A stretch of DNA of 64,000 nucleotides from CAIVAT01 sp964525995. GTDB taxonomy: Bacteria; Bacteroidota; Bacteroidia; Bacteroidales; FEN-979. The stretch spans positions 43,568 through 107,567 of the forward strand of contig CAZGIM010000015.1 in assembly GCA_964525995.1 (NCBI GenBank), written 5' to 3'. Of the stretch, positions 62,075-64,000 are shown one piece after another; within the stretch, counting starts at the first letter, position 1; every line of letters starts with the position of its first letter. Made by a program: the position numbers and the translations under genes. The notes below the pieces were generated by a model that ran no database searches, had not been told where the DNA came from, and saw nothing but the letters and a program-made list of their open reading frames with translations.

Positions 62075-63861
62075 TCCCACGATTCATCATTATCCCAGTT
62101 GGATCTGATTTCAATCATTTTTGGAAAGTAAAATACCTTCTCGGGTTGGATTTTTTTCCGGTATACGCCGGTATCCCAGCGTGAGTTTTTGTTACGGTCG
62201 TCGATCGCTTTAATTTTATATTTCCCCGGAAGCAAGTAGGAAAAGGTTACTTTACCGGTGCCATGGGTGAACTGCTCATCGGCAAGTGCGGTTTCATTCT
62301 CATTCCATAATTGAATGATATACTGTCCGCGGGGATTTTCGAAATTCAATGAAAGATTGAGGTTACCGAAATCCTTCTCTGCCTTGGTACTGAATTCTAT
62401 TCTAATGGTATCGTGGCTTTTATTTTGAATGGCCGTGAACACTGAATCGGGAATCAGGATGCGATATCTTTTCTCTTCTTCCCATTTATGATTTATGATC
62501 AGTCGCCGGTGAAGCGAATCTGTAAATCGGATAGGGGGATGAACCGTATCTTTGTCGCTGATCAGGAGAATCTTTGAAAAATCCCATTTCAAAAGCGGGT
62601 AAGAGCAAACCAGTTGCAGGTCGCCTTTATACTGGTTAAATGATGCGCTTTTAAAAGCCGTTGTAACCGAAAGTGACCCCGATTTTTCGGTGGGTGTACC
62701 CTTTTTGGAACCCGTTTTTTTTGACAATTCGAGAGTGACTGTGTCTCTCACGGTTGTATCTGCTGCAATTAAAATCTGGAGTGTATCAGTTCGCTCCCTG
62801 GTAAGCCAAAGAGTAACCGTATCTTTTTTGGAGGAGAACTCTGTCACGCACCAGGAAAGAGTCGAGTCAAAGCTAAGCGGCACTACCCGAATTGATTTCA
62901 CCGGATACCGGAACAGCAATGCTATTTCGCCCTGTTTCATAAAATCGGCTTTCATTAACCGTTGTAAGGAATCGGTCTCCTCATAGAGGAACAGGGAGCA
63001 GGGTGGGTACAGTTTCAGGCTCTGGTTGACGGAGTCGGCTTTTCTAATGGAATCGGCCTGGCGAATGGAATCGGAAACTTTTACCGGAACAGGTTTGGCA
63101 GAGCGGTGCAGTGAATCGAGGCTGTCGGAACTTTTTTTCACAAGGGGTTTAGCGAAGTAGTAAGGATACACCAGACTATCGGCAAAAGCAATTTTTTCAG
63201 AGGGTTGGTTGAAAATCAGATCGCCGTTCTGGTCGGCCAACGCAAAAATCTTGTAAGGCTGGTTCCGGAGGTTGCTGAACATGAAATTACCATTTTCATC
63301 TGTTTTTGACAGGTAACCGGGCATGAAGTGCAGGGGCATGGAATCGAGTGGCACCGAATCATTATTGTTCAGATAGAGGCCGATAAAGACCTCTTTCTGA
63401 GGTTGGAGATTGAATGCCGTGACAACACTTCCCCTAAGTGAAAGACTGTCGAGATAATCGCCGGTCGAGAAGACATAGTTAAATCCGGTTAAAGGATTGC
63501 CTTCGGTAAGATCCGCGATGGCCTTACCAAAATTTACCGAATAAGTGACCCCGGGAACCAGGGTATCATCGAATTTAACAATCAGTGATTTCCCCCTGAG
63601 TCTGAGATCCGGAAGGTTTTTAAGTGGAGGGGAGAAATATACTTCCGTGGCCTGGTTTTTCAACGTGATAAATTCGTCGAATTCAAGGGAGAAGTTTTGA
63701 TGTGAAAATCTGATTGACTGGTTGGGCGGATCGCAGGAGAGCACTACCGGCGGAATAATATCTTTTTTTCCTCCTTCAGGAGTGACCGGATTTGCACAAC
63801 GGAGGAAAAACAGTGAGGTTACAATGAGAAAAATAAGGAATAAAGTCTGATATCGGTACAC
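62056..63861 (-). CDS. Ig-like domain (Big_5-type) surface lipoprotein
   Basis: About 601 residues from the GTG at 63861. The N-terminal hydrophobic segment ends in FFLRCANP (Cys22), a lipoprotein-like signal with Arg before the Cys, followed by VTPEGGKKDIIPPVVLSCDPPNQS. The next domain (QSIRFSHQNFSLEFDEFITL) is a bacterial Ig-like domain of the kind that starts many Bacteroidetes lipoproteins; the remainder is beta-rich repeats with unknown function. An ATG at 63948 would lie upstream of the -7 element (63895-63902), so the GTG start fits better. Confidence 0.75.
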   Translation of the reverse strand: MYRYQTLFLIFLIVTSLFFLRCANPVTPEGGKKDIIPPVVLSCDPPNQSIRFSHQNFSLEFDEFITLKNQATEVYFSPPLKNLPDLRLRGKSLIVKFDDTLVPGVTYSVNFGKAIADLTEGNPLTGFNYVFSTGDYLDSLSLRGSVVTAFNLQPQKEVFIGLYLNNNDSVPLDSMPLHFMPGYLSKTDENGNFMFSNLRNQPYKIFALADQNGDLIFNQPSEKIAFADSLVYPYYFAKPLVKKSSDSLDSLHRSAKPVPVKVSDSIRQADSIRKADSVNQSLKLYPPCSLFLYEETDSLQRLMKADFMKQGEIALLFRYPVKSIRVVPLSFDSTLSWCVTEFSSKKDTVTLWLTRERTDTLQILIAADTTVRDTVTLELSKKTGSKKGTPTEKSGSLSVTTAFKSASFNQYKGDLQLVCSYPLLKWDFSKILLISDKDTVHPPIRFTDSLHRRLIINHKWEEEKRYRILIPDSVFTAIQNKSHDTIRIEFSTKAEKDFGNLNLSLNFENPRGQYIIQLWNENETALADEQFTHGTGKVTFSYLLPGKYKIKAIDDRNKNSRWDTGVYRKKIQPEKVFYFPKMIEIRSNWDNDESWDYSMEH

Positions 63862-63894
63862 CTGTGTGCAGGATTTTTGTAAGTTTGCCTCCCC

Positions 63895-63902
63895 AAAATT
63901 AC
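63895..63902 (-). promoter_or_regulatory. Bacteroidetes -7 element for the Ig-like lipoprotein gene
   Basis: The minus strand reads TAATTTTG, matching TAnnTTTG. It stands 34 bases before the GTG at 63861 and downstream of the ATG at 63948, which supports the GTG start. Confidence 0.5.
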
Positions 63903-64000
63903 CAATCGTTTCGATACGGTAATTTTTTTTATTAATTTTACAATGCAATACTCCGGTAAAAATTTAACAATGACTTTTAACAATCACATGTTCGTAAATA

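Overview
The window comes from a member of the Bacteroidota, most likely an anaerobic Bacteroidales-type bacterium. The evidence is a complete porP-gldK-gldL-gldM-gldN block of the type IX secretion system (T9SS), a PorW/SprE lipoprotein, a protein with a type A T9SS sorting domain, a Bacteroidetes-type RND efflux system, and many promoters with the Bacteroidetes -7 element TAnnTTTG. Phosphotransbutyrylase, butyrate kinase and tryptophanase point to fermentation of amino acids. No tRNA, rRNA, CRISPR array, phage gene or transposase was recognised. Coding density is high and no gap exceeds 300 bases.

Layout. 0-3 kb: the 3' part of mnmH overlaps a cysteine desulfurase-SelD fusion, together a compact tRNA selenation unit. 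3-11.5 kb: an M14 peptidase, then a TetR regulator and TolC-like channel facing an RND pump and its lipoprotein adaptor. 11.6-16.8 kb: two ECF sigma factors, each followed by a membrane protein with an anti-sigma-like N-terminus. The first of these ends in a predicted outer-membrane beta-barrel. The second carries a periplasmic domain that resembles a domain of the T9SS-sorted PKD protein encoded between the two units. 16.8-24.4 kb: queD, a tnaA-msrC-mntP operon divergent from ptb-permease-buk, and elbB. 24.5-29.6 kb: nucleotide-sugar genes (WbpE/WbpD/WbpB-like, galE, rfbB). 29.6-37.2 kb, minus strand: fabD, a BI-1 family protein, folE, a PTPS-type enzyme, a DUF4421-like barrel, a 4-TM protein, AtpZ, bactofilin and porW. 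37.4-41.9 kb: M23 peptidase, dxr, rseP, YitT. 42-48.2 kb: T9SS core. 48.2-64 kb: recG, pheT, a sigma-54 activator, lptE, a TPR-like protein, secG, groES-groEL, a DUF4468 protein, rlmN, ade, an ArsR regulator and an Ig-like lipoprotein.

How the parts fit. GldL and GldM form the T9SS motor, GldK and GldN the periplasmic ring, PorP and PorW are accessory, and the PKD protein is a likely cargo. The Wbp-like genes could supply the sugar that anchors T9SS cargo to A-LPS, as described for Porphyromonas gingivalis; that link is an inference here. The most interesting unit is the paired sigma/anti-sigma cluster around the cargo gene. It looks like a surface-sensing system in which one polypeptide may span from cytoplasm to outer membrane.
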